From Deltaproteobacteria bacterium (GTDB lineage Bacteria > Myxococcota_A > UBA796 > UBA2385), in NCBI GenBank assembly GCA_947462115.1, contig CANHON010000003.1, forward strand, positions 1 to 31,334: a stretch of 31,334 nt of DNA. The letters are read 5' to 3'. The notes below the pieces were generated by a model that searched no databases, was not told the origin of the DNA, and worked only from the letters and a program-made list of their open reading frames with translations. Both the position numbers and the translations under genes were made by a program. Position 1 is the first letter of the stretch; each line of letters opens with the position of its first letter. Below are positions 1-7,831 of the stretch, piece by piece.

Positions 1-1
1 C

Positions 2-799
2 GCGGCCTTGCAAGCCCTGATCGACCGGGTGGCCGTGCTGGAGCGTCAGCTCGCGGCCCAAGGGGAGGGGAGCGGGCTGCTGCTCGCGGCCGGGCTCGCG
101 CAGCTCGAGCGCGGGGTCGCCGACGATCGCGCCGCCCTGCGCGGCCTTCAGGCCACGGTGGAGGGCCTGCGGTCGGCGCCGGCCCCGGTGCTGCCCCCGC
201 GGGCCCCGACGGCGAGCAGCGCCGACTGGATCTCGCGGATCGGCGTTCTGGTCGTCGCTTTGGGCCTGTTCGGCCTGGGCTTTGTCGGCGGCCGGTCCGC
301 GCCCGAGGCCCCGCGCGCTGCGGCCTCGCCCGCCCCGCTCCCGCGCGCCGCGCCCGCGCCCCGCTTGGCCGATCCTGCGGCCCTGGCCGACGAGCCGCCG
401 CCCTCCGATCCGGTCCCGAGCGAGGCGAGCCCCAGCCAAACCACCGCGAGCGAGGCCCCCGAGGCAGGGCGTCCTGGCGAGCGCAGCGGCGAGCCGCGGG
501 CCGGGGCCGCCCGTCCCCAGGGCGCCAAAGACAAGGATGCAGCCCGCTCCGACGCGCCGAGGCCCGAGCCCGACAGCGTCGAGCCTGCAGCGGTGCCCGG
601 TCGCCTCGTCGTGCGCGGCGGCACGGCCAGCCTCGTGGGCCCGTCGGGCGCCGCCGACCCGAGCCGGGTGCCGCCCGGCGCCTACCGCCTCAAAGCCCGG
701 ACCTCCGACGGCAAGGAGGTCGAGCTCGGCACGGTCAACGTGGCCTCAGGCGCGGTGATCTCGGTGGCCTGCGGTTTTGGCACCTGCAAGCGCGAGTAG
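2..799 (+). CDS. Membrane-anchored protein with coiled coil and C-terminal beta domain (5' partial)
   Basis: The frame is open to the left edge of the window, so the true start is probably upstream; the first usable in-window start is a TTG at 8 (numbering below is from it). Residues 1-56 are heptad-like and helical, probably coiled coil. Residues 74-96 form one hydrophobic membrane segment (starting DWISRIGVLVVALGLFGLGF). Residues 97-195 are a long Pro/Ala/Ser-rich linker. Residues 198-263 look like a small beta domain of PEGA-like character, with PPGAYRLKARTSDGKEVELG, ending in a Cys pair (CGFGTC). It is probably a single-pass protein with an envelope-exposed C-terminus. I do not recognise the family. 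It converges on the next gene across a short tandem repeat. Confidence 0.7.
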   Translation, partial: AALQALIDRVAVLERQLAAQGEGSGLLLAAGLAQLERGVADDRAALRGLQATVEGLRSAPAPVLPPRAPTASSADWISRIGVLVVALGLFGLGFVGGRSAPEAPRAAASPAPLPRAAPAPRLADPAALADEPPPSDPVPSEASPSQTTASEAPEAGRPGERSGEPRAGAARPQGAKDKDAARSDAPRPEPDSVEPAAVPGRLVVRGGTASLVGPSGAADPSRVPPGAYRLKARTSDGKEVELGTVNVASGAVISVACGFGTCKRE

Positions 800-802
800 G
801 CC

Positions 803-862
803 GGCGACCAGCGAGGGCGGCGACCAGCGGGGGCGGCGCTCAGCGGGCGGCGCTCAGCGCGC
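803..862. repeat. Short GC-rich tandem repeat between convergent genes
   Basis: Two 16-bp units (GGCGACCAGCGAGGGC and GGCGACCAGCGGGGGC, 803-834) are followed by two 14-bp units (GGCGCTCAGCGGGC, then GGCGCTCAGCGCGC, 835-862). All four share GGCG-(A/C)-(C/T)-CAGCG. The last unit covers the stop codon of the convergent gene at 854-856. No T-run follows, so it is not an obvious intrinsic terminator. Confidence 0.75.
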
Positions 863-1444
863 GTCGGGCCGGGTCCACATGAATTCCGGCTCGTTCATGG
901 CCTTGGCTGCCCAACGCCCGGCCACGAACAGGTAGTCCGACAGGCGGTTGAGGTAGCGCATCACGCCGTCGCCCACGTCCTCTTCGACGTCCATCAAGGC
1001 GAGGACCTGGCGCTCGGCCCGCCGGCAGACCGTCCGGGCCTGGTGGAAGGTGGCGCCCACCGGCCCGCCGCCGGGGAGGATGAACTCCTGAAGGGGCGGC
1101 AGCTCGTCGTTGAGCAGGTCGATCCAGCCTTCGAGGCGCTCGACCTCCCGATCGCCCACCCGGTTCATGTTCGGCCAGCGGCTGTCCGCGGGGGTGGCGA
1201 GGTCGGCGCCGACGTCGAAAAGGTCGTTCTGCACGCGGTGGAGGTGGGCGTCTAGGCGGGCGACCACCTCGGGGGCGGCGCCGCTGCGGGCGCTCCAGGT
1301 GCGGACAATGCCCACCACCGCGTTGAGCTCATCGACCGTGCCGTAGGCCTCGATGCGGATGTGGTTCTTTTTGACCTGCTGACCGCCGACGAGGCGCGTC
1401 AGCCCCCGGTCGCCGGTGCGTGTATAGACCTTCGTGATGCGCAA
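854..1444 (-). CDS. Cob(I)alamin adenosyltransferase, PduO type
   Basis: PduO-type ATP:cob(I)alamin adenosyltransferases transfer the 5'-deoxyadenosyl group of ATP to reduced corrinoid, making adenosylcobalamin in the cytoplasm. The 196-aa length is normal for the family. The N-terminal ATP-binding signature is present (YTRTGDRGLT, residues about 7-16), followed by YGTVDELNA (about 34-42). The middle has FILPGG, and the C-terminal helix has CRRAER and a conserved-looking RYLNRLSDYLF. The start is a TTG with AGGAG five bases upstream on the minus strand. No other B12 genes are in the window, so it probably serves salvage or final cofactor assembly for B12 enzymes elsewhere. The family call is firm; the exact corrinoid substrate is not shown. 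Confidence 0.93.
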   Translation of the reverse strand: MRITKVYTRTGDRGLTRLVGGQQVKKNHIRIEAYGTVDELNAVVGIVRTWSARSGAAPEVVARLDAHLHRVQNDLFDVGADLATPADSRWPNMNRVGDREVERLEGWIDLLNDELPPLQEFILPGGGPVGATFHQARTVCRRAERQVLALMDVEEDVGDGVMRYLNRLSDYLFVAGRWAAKAMNEPEFMWTRPDAR

Positions 1445-1750
1445 GGCTGCTCCTGGAGGCCCGTTTGGGCGTTCTGCACCCAGGACCGCGGCCAGCGTGC
1501 TAATAGCCCAAGGTCAACGGCTGTCGCGCGATCCGAGAGCCCTTCCGGATCGGGGCGTCGGGCCTTCACCGGGCGCTGGTTTGTTGGCCATCTTGGCCGC
1601 ACTTGCGCGGACGGGCAGCGGATCGCGGATGCGGTCCTTCCTTTTGTTCGTGCGGAACGCCCCGCCCTGCTTGGCTGTGCCTCGCGGGGCCCGTTTCGAA
1701 GACACGCTGAGAAGACATTCACTGCCGCAAGCGCGGCACCGGAGCAGAAC
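1445..1750. other. Divergent intergenic region, 306 bases
   Basis: This lies between the divergently transcribed adenosyltransferase and the following unknown gene, so it should hold promoters for both. It is visibly less GC-rich than the flanking genes around 1495-1740. A TATTAG at 1501-1506 read on the minus strand and a TTGACC at 1512-1517 (minus) are present but too close together to form a standard promoter. I see no riboswitch-like B12 box or terminator that I would defend. Confidence 0.5.
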
Positions 1751-2542
1751 GTGGAGATCCCCAAGCGGCGCATGGGCGCAGCCAAGTTGCGGACCTCGGA
1801 TGCCATGACCCTCCAGGTGCTCACCCAAGAGCTCCTGCGTCGGCCGCTCGGGCAGGTTGAGCCCTCGACGGTCCTCGATCTGCTCGCCTTGTCCGAGATC
1901 GGCGCGCAGCTCCCCCCCTCGCTCACCCGGGATCTCGAGGCGTTCCGCGCGCAGATCCTTCGCGAGATCAGCGACCTGCCCGATGGTCCCCCCCTGTTGG
2001 AGCTGCTCCGCGAGCTGAGCCCGCTCAACCCCGAGCGGGCCCCGGCCTGCCTGCGGGCGCACCTGCAGCACATCGCGCTGAACCGCCACCACGAGGACGT
2101 CGTGCCGGTGCTCTCCGCCCTGCTCGCCCGCTGGGACGAGGTGCCCGCCGAGGCCATCACGCTGCCCACCGCGACCGTGGCCCCCAAGATCGTGCCCGCG
2201 GCCCAGGTCGGCTCCTCGGCCCGCGCCGCCGCCGCGAAGGGGACCAGCACCAGCACCGCCAAGGTGACGGTGGCCAAGGCCGTCGAGCGCCCCCGCACCC
2301 GGACGCCCGCGACCCCCACCGCCCAGATCGACCCCCGCCGGGCCGAGTGGATCGAGGAGGACGCCATCGCCCGCCTCGCCAACTATGGCGCGCAGGGCAT
2401 CAAAGAGAGCGTGCTGGTCGGCGGCGCCGTGCACCGCTCGCCCTACACCGACATGACCACCGCCGAGGTGCTCACCACCCTCCGCAAGATGAAGCGCGAG
2501 GGCAAGGTCAACAGCTCGGCCGGTCGCTGGTCGCGCCGCTGA
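1751..2542 (+). CDS. Hypothetical protein, helical N-terminus and basic C-terminal domain
   Basis: I do not recognise this family. The GTG at 1751 is chosen because GGAG lies six bases upstream (1741-1744); ATGs at 1772 and 1805 are alternatives with weaker upstream sequence. The same frame stays open upstream to 1361, but that stretch runs antisense into the adenosyltransferase gene and is not expected to be coding. With the GTG start the product is 263 aa. Residues 17-133 are Leu-rich and helical, residues 138-195 are an Ala/Thr/Lys/Pro linker of histone-tail-like composition, and residues 196-263 form a compact basic domain ending VNSSAGRWSRR that could be a winged helix. A DNA-associated role is conceivable but is only inference from composition. 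Confidence 0.7.
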   Translation: MEIPKRRMGAAKLRTSDAMTLQVLTQELLRRPLGQVEPSTVLDLLALSEIGAQLPPSLTRDLEAFRAQILREISDLPDGPPLLELLRELSPLNPERAPACLRAHLQHIALNRHHEDVVPVLSALLARWDEVPAEAITLPTATVAPKIVPAAQVGSSARAAAAKGTSTSTAKVTVAKAVERPRTRTPATPTAQIDPRRAEWIEEDAIARLANYGAQGIKESVLVGGAVHRSPYTDMTTAEVLTTLRKMKREGKVNSSAGRWSRR

Positions 2543-2570
2543 GCCGCGGGCGGCGACGGGGCCTGCGCCT

Positions 2571-2603
2571 TGTCACGCCGGGGTCGCGAAAGTGTCACGT
2601 CGG
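2571..2603 (+). promoter_or_regulatory. Three 11-bp-periodic direct repeats, PhoB/OmpR-type operator candidate
   Basis: TGTCACGCCGG (2571-2581), GGTCGCGAAAG (2582-2592) and TGTCACGTCGG (2593-2603) are contiguous 11-bp units. The outer two share a perfect TGTCACG, and the middle unit matches five of those seven bases. An 11-bp direct-repeat pitch is the arrangement bound by PhoB/OmpR-family response regulators, and (C)TGTCAC resembles a Pho-box half-site. It sits about 50 bases upstream of the lipoprotein start codon. The regulator is inferred, not shown. Confidence 0.4.
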
Positions 2604-2649
2604 CCGGACGCCGGGAGCATAGAAGCGCGCCACCCCTGGAGGAGCGATC

Positions 2650-4197
2650 ATGCCCACGACGACCACCGCCAAGTCCCTCCGCCTGCTCCAGCTCCTGCTG
2701 CTGAGCGGCGTCGCCTTCACCGCCGCCTGTGACGACGCGGTCGAGTACGAGAAGGAGCCGGGCGAAGAGGCTGACGCCGATGCGGACGCCGACGCCGATG
2801 CGGACGCTGATTCGGACGCGGACGCCGATGCGGACGCTGACGCCGATGCGGACGCCGACAGCGACGCCGACTCGGACGCCGACAGCGATGCGGACTCGGA
2901 CGCCGACAGCGATGCGGACTCGGACGCCGACAGCGACTCGGACGCCGACGCCGACAGCGACGCGGACTCAGACGCCGACACCGATGCGGACACTGACGTG
3001 GACGCCATTTACGACATCCAGTCGGGCACCGGCGGCTACACCGCTGGGGACGGCGCGGGCACCCCCGGCGACGAGGTCACCGTGCGCGGCGTGATCGCCA
3101 ACCTCCCGCGCGAGCAGGGCTTCTACTTGCTCGACGGCAACGGCGGCGAGTACAGCGGCATCTGGGTCTACACCCCCAACCGCACCGGCGGCGACACCTT
3201 TGACGTGCTGGGGCTCGTTGAGGGCGATCAGATCGAGCTGACCGCCACCTACGAGGAGTACACCTACAGCGGCGACGCGAGCGGCAACACCCTCTCCGAG
3301 CTCTACGTGCTCGCCCCGTCCACCCAGCTCGTCACCGGCGACTGGGGCCTGTCGATGCCCGTGGCCGACATCCTCAGCACCGCCGACCTCGCGGTGGGCG
3401 CCGAGGCCTGGGAGGGCGTGCTGGTGCGCGTCGAGGACGTCACCGTGGTCGCCGGCCTCAACTCCTTTGGCGAGTTTGAGATCAACGATGGCCTGCTGGT
3501 CGATGATCAGCTCTACTCCTGGGGCGGCTCCCTCGACGTGACGGGCACCTTCGAGTCCATCACCGGGGTGCTCACCTACAGCTTCGGCGCCTACAAGCTG
3601 GTTCCCCGCGGGATGACCGACTACGGCGTCTACAGCGGGCCGCCCTGCGCCGGCGACCTCTGCGTGAATGACCTCGTGCCGGGCGATCTCATCGTCACCG
3701 AGTTCGCCAACGACGCGGCCACCGGCGACTCCGAAGACTACTGCGAGTGGATCGAGGTCTACAACAACACCAGCGGCTCCATTGAGCTGTCGGGCCTCGT
3801 GATCGACGACGGCGAGGGCACCGGCGCCATCGGCACCTCGGCCGTGCTCGCCTCGGGCAGCTACGCCCTGCTCGCCAAGGGCTCGACCAGCACCTGGAAC
3901 GCCACCAACTGCCCGGGCCTGATGGCCTCGAGCCCCGCGGCGATGACCGCCTTCGCGCACTACGGCAACGATCCCGACCTGAGCAACTCCGGCGACGAGA
4001 TCATGCTGATGCGCACCGACGGCATGACCCAGATCGACGGGACGCCCACCCTCGACGCGCCGGCCGGGAACTCCCGGAGCTTCGATTCGGCTCTGGTGAC
4101 GGGTGTTTTCAACGACACCGTCAACGACGCCGAGGCCGACTGGTGCATCGTGACCGCGCCGAGCCCGGGCGCCGCCAACGCGGTCTGCCCGCTCTAA
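2650..4197 (+). CDS. Asp-rich-stalk lipoprotein with OB-fold and lamin-tail domains
   Basis: The 515-aa product starts at an ATG preceded by GGAGGAG. Residues 9-26 form a hydrophobic signal ending at Cys27 (FTAAC), a near-lipobox that suggests a lipoprotein; the -3 Thr is not canonical. Residues 40-118 are an almost pure Asp-Ala/Asp-Ser alternation with about one Asp every second residue, probably an extended acidic stalk. Residues 119-328 resemble the OB-fold domain of YhcR/ExeM-type extracellular nucleases (EVTVRGVIANLP, GFYLLDGNGGEYSGIWVYT, GDQIELTATYEEY). Residues 342-515 match a lamin-tail domain (LIVTEFANDA, WIEVYNNTSGSIELSG, GSYALLAKG). No nuclease catalytic domain is present, so it may bind nucleic acid or scaffold rather than cut. 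It is preceded by a possible response-regulator operator. Confidence 0.85.
   Translation: MPTTTTAKSLRLLQLLLLSGVAFTAACDDAVEYEKEPGEEADADADADADADADSDADADADADADADADSDADSDADSDADSDADSDADSDADSDSDADADSDADSDADTDADTDVDAIYDIQSGTGGYTAGDGAGTPGDEVTVRGVIANLPREQGFYLLDGNGGEYSGIWVYTPNRTGGDTFDVLGLVEGDQIELTATYEEYTYSGDASGNTLSELYVLAPSTQLVTGDWGLSMPVADILSTADLAVGAEAWEGVLVRVEDVTVVAGLNSFGEFEINDGLLVDDQLYSWGGSLDVTGTFESITGVLTYSFGAYKLVPRGMTDYGVYSGPPCAGDLCVNDLVPGDLIVTEFANDAATGDSEDYCEWIEVYNNTSGSIELSGLVIDDGEGTGAIGTSAVLASGSYALLAKGSTSTWNATNCPGLMASSPAAMTAFAHYGNDPDLSNSGDEIMLMRTDGMTQIDGTPTLDAPAGNSRSFDSALVTGVFNDTVNDAEADWCIVTAPSPGAANAVCPL
2770..3003 (+). repeat. In-frame Asp-Ala/Asp-Ser coding repeat
   Basis: A degenerate 6-bp unit (GA[CT]-GC[CG] or GA[CT]-[TA]CG/AGC) repeats for about 234 bases inside the lipoprotein gene. 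Higher-order 18-bp blocks such as GACGCCGACAGCGATGCG also recur. Array changes in multiples of 3 would keep the frame, so the stalk length could vary between strains. Confidence 0.85.
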
Positions 4198-4228
4198 GCA
4201 GGGCAGCTCCACGCGCCGGCGCGCGCGC

Positions 4229-4495
4229 TCAGGCGCCCGGCTCGTCGGGGGCGAGGCAGATGAGGCTGTCGACCGCGTGGATCGGCGCGGCGCCCCCGGC
4301 CATCAAGTGGGCGATGGCGCCGTAGACGACGCGCTGGCGCGGCATCAGGCGCTTTCCCGCGAAGTCCGCCGAGACGACGCGGATGACGAAGTGCCCGCCG
4401 CCGCCGCTCACCTCGACCTTGGCGCCGGGCAGGGCGGCCTCGATGGCGGCTTGAGCGTCAGCGACGACGTCGCCGCCGTAATTGTGGTCATGCAT
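4229..4495 (-). CDS. BolA/IbaG family protein
   Basis: BolA-family proteins are small cytosolic proteins that partner monothiol glutaredoxins in [2Fe-2S] handling and can bind DNA. The 88-aa product has the family core: HFVIRVVSADFAGKRLMPRQ (residues 35-54) followed by RVVYGAIAHLM and the IHAVDSL motif (72-78). A frame extending far upstream exists, but the ATG at 4495 is set by AGGAG five bases before it and gives the normal family length. The His-rich N-terminus (MHDHNYGG) is slightly unusual. The gene converges on the lipoprotein gene with a 31-base gap and diverges from the DUF1592-type gene. No glutaredoxin is visible nearby. The conserved His and its neighbourhood support BolA/IbaG, but which subfamily cannot be decided. 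Confidence 0.85.
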   Translation of the reverse strand: MHDHNYGGDVVADAQAAIEAALPGAKVEVSGGGGHFVIRVVSADFAGKRLMPRQRVVYGAIAHLMAGGAAPIHAVDSLICLAPDEPGA

Positions 4496-4697
4496 TGCTG
4501 CTCCTTGTGGCGGTGCCCGCCGTGACGGGCCGGTGCTAACGCAGGCCTCCGCGCAGACCAGGGCACGTGGTCGCCGGTGCCCCACAGCGTGGCCGCGGCC
4601 CGCCGATGGCCGCGTTTGGGCGAAGGATCGCGGCGGGGGCCGATCCTGGCGCCGGCCGCTGTGGCATGATGGGCCCGAACCCTCCTCCGGCGGTCCG

Positions 4698-6446
4698 ATG
4701 CGCGTTGACCTCACCCCCTCGGTGCCCCACTCGGTGTCCCCCGCGTTGCCCCCGTCGCTGCGCCCGTGGGCCGCGCGCGGCCTGCTGTCCACGGCGCTGA
4801 TCACCGCCTTGCTCTCCGTGGGGACGGGCTGCGGCGGCCAATTCTCCGGCAAGGACCGGGCGCCTTCGGCCGAGGCGGGCGCGGGCGGGGCCGACGGCGG
4901 GGCAGGGGAGGCGGCGCAGGGCCCGGTGGAGCTGGCCCCCTCGCCGATGGCGCGGCTCACCTCGCGCCAGTACCAGAACGTGCTGGACGATATTTTCGGC
5001 CCGGCGCGCCCGGTCGAGCTGCAGGCCGACACCGCGCCCTACCTGTTCACGAGCATCGGGGCCTCCACGGAGCCCCTCGGCGAGCAGGGCGTCCAGCTCA
5101 TCGAAGAGGCCGCCCAGCAGGTCACCGGCGAGGTCTTCGCCGACGCCGCGCGGCGCGAGGCCCTGCTCGGCTGCGCCCCGACCGGCCCGGCCGATGACTG
5201 CGTGCGCGCTTACCTCACGCGCTTGGGGCTGCGGGCGTGGCGGCGCCCCCTCGACGAGGCCGAGCTCAGCCGGTGGCTGGCCATGAGCGAGCTGCTCGCT
5301 GAAGGTGACGTCTGGCGCGGTGTTCAGCTCGCGACGGCCGGCATGCTGCAGTCGCCCGCCGCCGTCTACCGGGTGGAGCTCGGCGAGCCCGATCCCGAGG
5401 ACCCGAGCCGCCTACTGCTGACCGACTACGAGCTGGCCAGCCGCCTGTCCTTCGTGCTCTGGAACACCGGCCCGGACGAGGCCCTGCTCGCGGCGGCCGC
5501 CGAGGGCCGGCTGCGCTCCCCCGAGGGCCTGCGGGCGGAGGCCCTGCGCCTGCTCGCGGACCCGCGCGCGGATGAGGCCATGGCTGCCTTTTTTGAGCAA
5601 TACCTCGACCTCGGCCGCCTCGACCGCGCCCAGCCGGACCCCACCACCTTCCCGCAGTTCACGCCGTCCTTGCGCTCGGCCATGCGCGCCGAGGTGCTCC
5701 TGCTGGTCGATCAGGTGGTGAACCGCGAAGATGGCGACCTGCGCGGTATTTTCTCCAACCGCCGCGCCTTCGTCAACAGCGAGCTCGCCGCCCACTACGG
5801 CCTCGAGGCGGAGGGCGCGGGCCCCATCACCTTCGTGCCCCTGACCCTGCCGCCCGACAGCGAGCGCGCCGGGATCCTCGGCCTCGGCGCCTTCCTCACG
5901 ATGAACGCCCACGCGGTCGACAACTCGCCGACCCTCCGCGGAAAATACGTGATGGAGCGGATCCTCTGCTACTCAGTGCCCCCGCCGCCCGGCGACGTCA
6001 GCACCGACATCGCGCCGGCCACCGAGGCGGCGCCCACCCTGCGGGCCCGGCTGGCGGAGCACCGAGAGAACCCGGATTGCTCCGGCTGTCACTCCTTGAT
6101 GGACCCGCCTGGCTTGGTCTTCGAGCGCTTCGACCCCATCGGCGGCTGGCGCGACAGCGAGGCCGGCTACCCCATCGACACCACCGGCGAGCTGCTCGGC
6201 GAGCCCCTCTCCGGTCCGGGCGAGCTGGCCGATCGGCTCGCAGACAGCGATCGCATCGGCCCCTGCGTGGTCAAGCAGCTGTACCGCCACGCCCACGGCC
6301 GCCTGGAGGCGCCGGAGGAGGCGGGCACCCTCGAGGCGCTGAGCGCCGGCTTCGCGGAAGATGGCCACCGCTTCCGTGGCCTGCTCCTGTCCCTTGTTAC
6401 CCACGAGAGCTTCCGCGCGATCGCCGCGCCGGTGGAGGCCCGATGA
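4698..6446 (+). CDS. DUF1592-type cytochrome c-like protein (DUF1587/1595/1592/1588/1585)
   Basis: This is a 582-aa member of the multi-domain family common in Planctomycetes and Myxococcota whose function is unknown. The ATG at 4698 gives a long N-terminus with a hydrophobic segment (residues 27-44) ending at Cys45 (VGTGCGG), consistent with a lipoprotein signal. Apparent domain order: DUF1587-like about 80-145 (RLTSRQYQNVLDDIFG), DUF1595-like about 165-228 (LGLRAWRRPLD, GMLQSPAAVYRVELGE), DUF1592 about 238-366 (YELASRLSFVLWN, AFFEQYLDL), DUF1588 about 387-480 (RAGILGLGAFLTMNAHAVDN), DUF1585 about 505-575. A single CSGCH at 461-465 matches a CxxCH c-heme motif. It overlaps the next gene by ATGA and is presumably co-translated with it. 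A periplasmic electron-transfer role is inference. Confidence 0.88.
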   Translation: MRVDLTPSVPHSVSPALPPSLRPWAARGLLSTALITALLSVGTGCGGQFSGKDRAPSAEAGAGGADGGAGEAAQGPVELAPSPMARLTSRQYQNVLDDIFGPARPVELQADTAPYLFTSIGASTEPLGEQGVQLIEEAAQQVTGEVFADAARREALLGCAPTGPADDCVRAYLTRLGLRAWRRPLDEAELSRWLAMSELLAEGDVWRGVQLATAGMLQSPAAVYRVELGEPDPEDPSRLLLTDYELASRLSFVLWNTGPDEALLAAAAEGRLRSPEGLRAEALRLLADPRADEAMAAFFEQYLDLGRLDRAQPDPTTFPQFTPSLRSAMRAEVLLLVDQVVNREDGDLRGIFSNRRAFVNSELAAHYGLEAEGAGPITFVPLTLPPDSERAGILGLGAFLTMNAHAVDNSPTLRGKYVMERILCYSVPPPPGDVSTDIAPATEAAPTLRARLAEHRENPDCSGCHSLMDPPGLVFERFDPIGGWRDSEAGYPIDTTGELLGEPLSGPGELADRLADSDRIGPCVVKQLYRHAHGRLEAPEEAGTLEALSAGFAEDGHRFRGLLLSLVTHESFRAIAAPVEAR

Positions 6447-7831
6447 GCGGCCTGCGAGACTTCTCTGCCCGTCGCCCGCTGTCCCGCCGCGCCCTGCTCC
6501 GGGGTGTGGCCGGGGGCGCCGCCGTCGGGCTCGCCTTGCCGCCCCTCGAGGCCATGTTCGGGCGCGGGGCCATCGCCGAAGACAGCGACCTCGGGCCGAT
6601 CTTCGGCGTTTTCTTCTGGGCGAACGGCCTGCCCTGGCACGCGGGCCACGGGGCCAGCCAGGGCGCCAACAGCCTCGGCGACTACTGGACCCCGGCCACC
6701 ACCGGCGCGGGTTTTGCGGCCTCGGAGCTGCTCGCGCCCCTGGCCCGGCACCAGGTCAGCGTGATCAGCGGCCTGGAGCCCAAGACCGAGATCCCCGCCT
6801 CGCCGGACGGCCAGAGCGACGGCCACATGCGGGGATTTATGGTCTCGCTCACCTCGGACCGGCCGCGCAGCGATGGTTTTGACCACCCCTCGCACACGCT
6901 CACCGCGCTCCGGCCCACCCTCGATCAAGTGATCGCCCGAGACCCCCGGTTCTACGAGCGTTTTCCGAGCGCCTACCGCAGCCTGGAGCTGGGCGTCAGC
7001 ACCGCCCGCTTCCACGACTATGGGCACTGGAACGCCATCTCCTACAACGGCCCCGACGCGCTCAACCCGCCGACCCTCGACCCCGCCCGGCTCTACGATC
7101 AGCTGTTCGGCCGGGACTTCGGCGACCCCAACCTCGTGCGCCGCGCGCGCTTGCTCGACGCCGTGCTCGCCGACGCCTCGACCCTGCGCGGGCGCCTCGG
7201 CGCGGCCGACCAGGCCCGCCTCGATGACCACATGGAGCACCTCTACGAGATCCAGCGCCGCCTGGAGCTCAGCGACATCGGCTGCGTCCCGGCGGGCCCC
7301 GCGCCGGCCAGCAGCGGCGATCTGCTGGTCCAGACCGCCAACATGGCCGAGCTGCTCGCCATGGGCCTCGCTTGCAACATCACGCGGGTGTTCAGCTTTA
7401 TGCTGACCTCTCCGGCGACCACCCAGATCTTCTCCAACCTCGGCGTCGTCTCCGACATGCACACGGTCTGCCACGCCGGCGACTACGCGGCGGTGCGGGC
7501 GATCACGGCCTACCAGATGGAGGCCTTTGCCGTGCTGCTCGACGCGCTGGCCGCCCACACCGATCCGACCGGCGCCAACCTGCTCGACCGCGCGCTGGTC
7601 TACGGCGCCTCGGAGTACGGCGAAGGCTACCTCCACGACACCAAAGAGATGCCGGTGGTGCTGGCGGGCGGGGCGAACGGCGGCCTCGTGCGCGGCGTCC
7701 ACGCGCGGGAGGCGGGCGGGAACCTCTCGAAGGCCCACGTCACCTTGATGCGCGCCTTGGGCCTGGAGACCCCGAGCTTCGGCTTCAACGGCGGGGAGAC
7801 CGAAGACGCCTTCTCCGAGCTCCTGGCGTGA
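6443..7831 (+). CDS. Tat-exported DUF1552 protein
   Basis: The 462-aa product matches DUF1552, a family that almost always sits beside DUF1592-type genes and whose biochemical role is not known. The N-terminus carries a twin-arginine signal: SRRALLRG followed by a Gly/Ala-rich hydrophobic stretch (residues 14-38), so it is expected to be folded before export. Family-like segments include GVFFWANGLPWHAG near residues 55-68, and VISGLEPK, DQVIARDPRFYERFPS and HTDPTGANLLDRALVYGASE further on. The start overlaps the upstream stop (ATGA) and has GGAGG four bases before it. The stop overlaps the next start (GTGA). It shares a distant alkaline-phosphatase/sulfatase-like feel with DUF1501 proteins, but I see no clear catalytic nucleophile. 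Confidence 0.88.
   Translation: MSGLRDFSARRPLSRRALLRGVAGGAAVGLALPPLEAMFGRGAIAEDSDLGPIFGVFFWANGLPWHAGHGASQGANSLGDYWTPATTGAGFAASELLAPLARHQVSVISGLEPKTEIPASPDGQSDGHMRGFMVSLTSDRPRSDGFDHPSHTLTALRPTLDQVIARDPRFYERFPSAYRSLELGVSTARFHDYGHWNAISYNGPDALNPPTLDPARLYDQLFGRDFGDPNLVRRARLLDAVLADASTLRGRLGAADQARLDDHMEHLYEIQRRLELSDIGCVPAGPAPASSGDLLVQTANMAELLAMGLACNITRVFSFMLTSPATTQIFSNLGVVSDMHTVCHAGDYAAVRAITAYQMEAFAVLLDALAAHTDPTGANLLDRALVYGASEYGEGYLHDTKEMPVVLAGGANGGLVRGVHAREAGGNLSKAHVTLMRALGLETPSFGFNGGETEDAFSELLA

Noticed and set aside
1361..1750. Upstream extension of the unknown gene at 1751
   Set aside because: It would overlap the adenosyltransferase antisense and has lower-GC, non-coding-like composition; GGAG points to the GTG at 1751.
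4212..4223. 12-bp palindrome CGCGCCGGCGCG between the convergent lipoprotein and BolA genes
   Set aside because: Short all-GC palindromes are expected by chance here, and no T-run follows on either strand.
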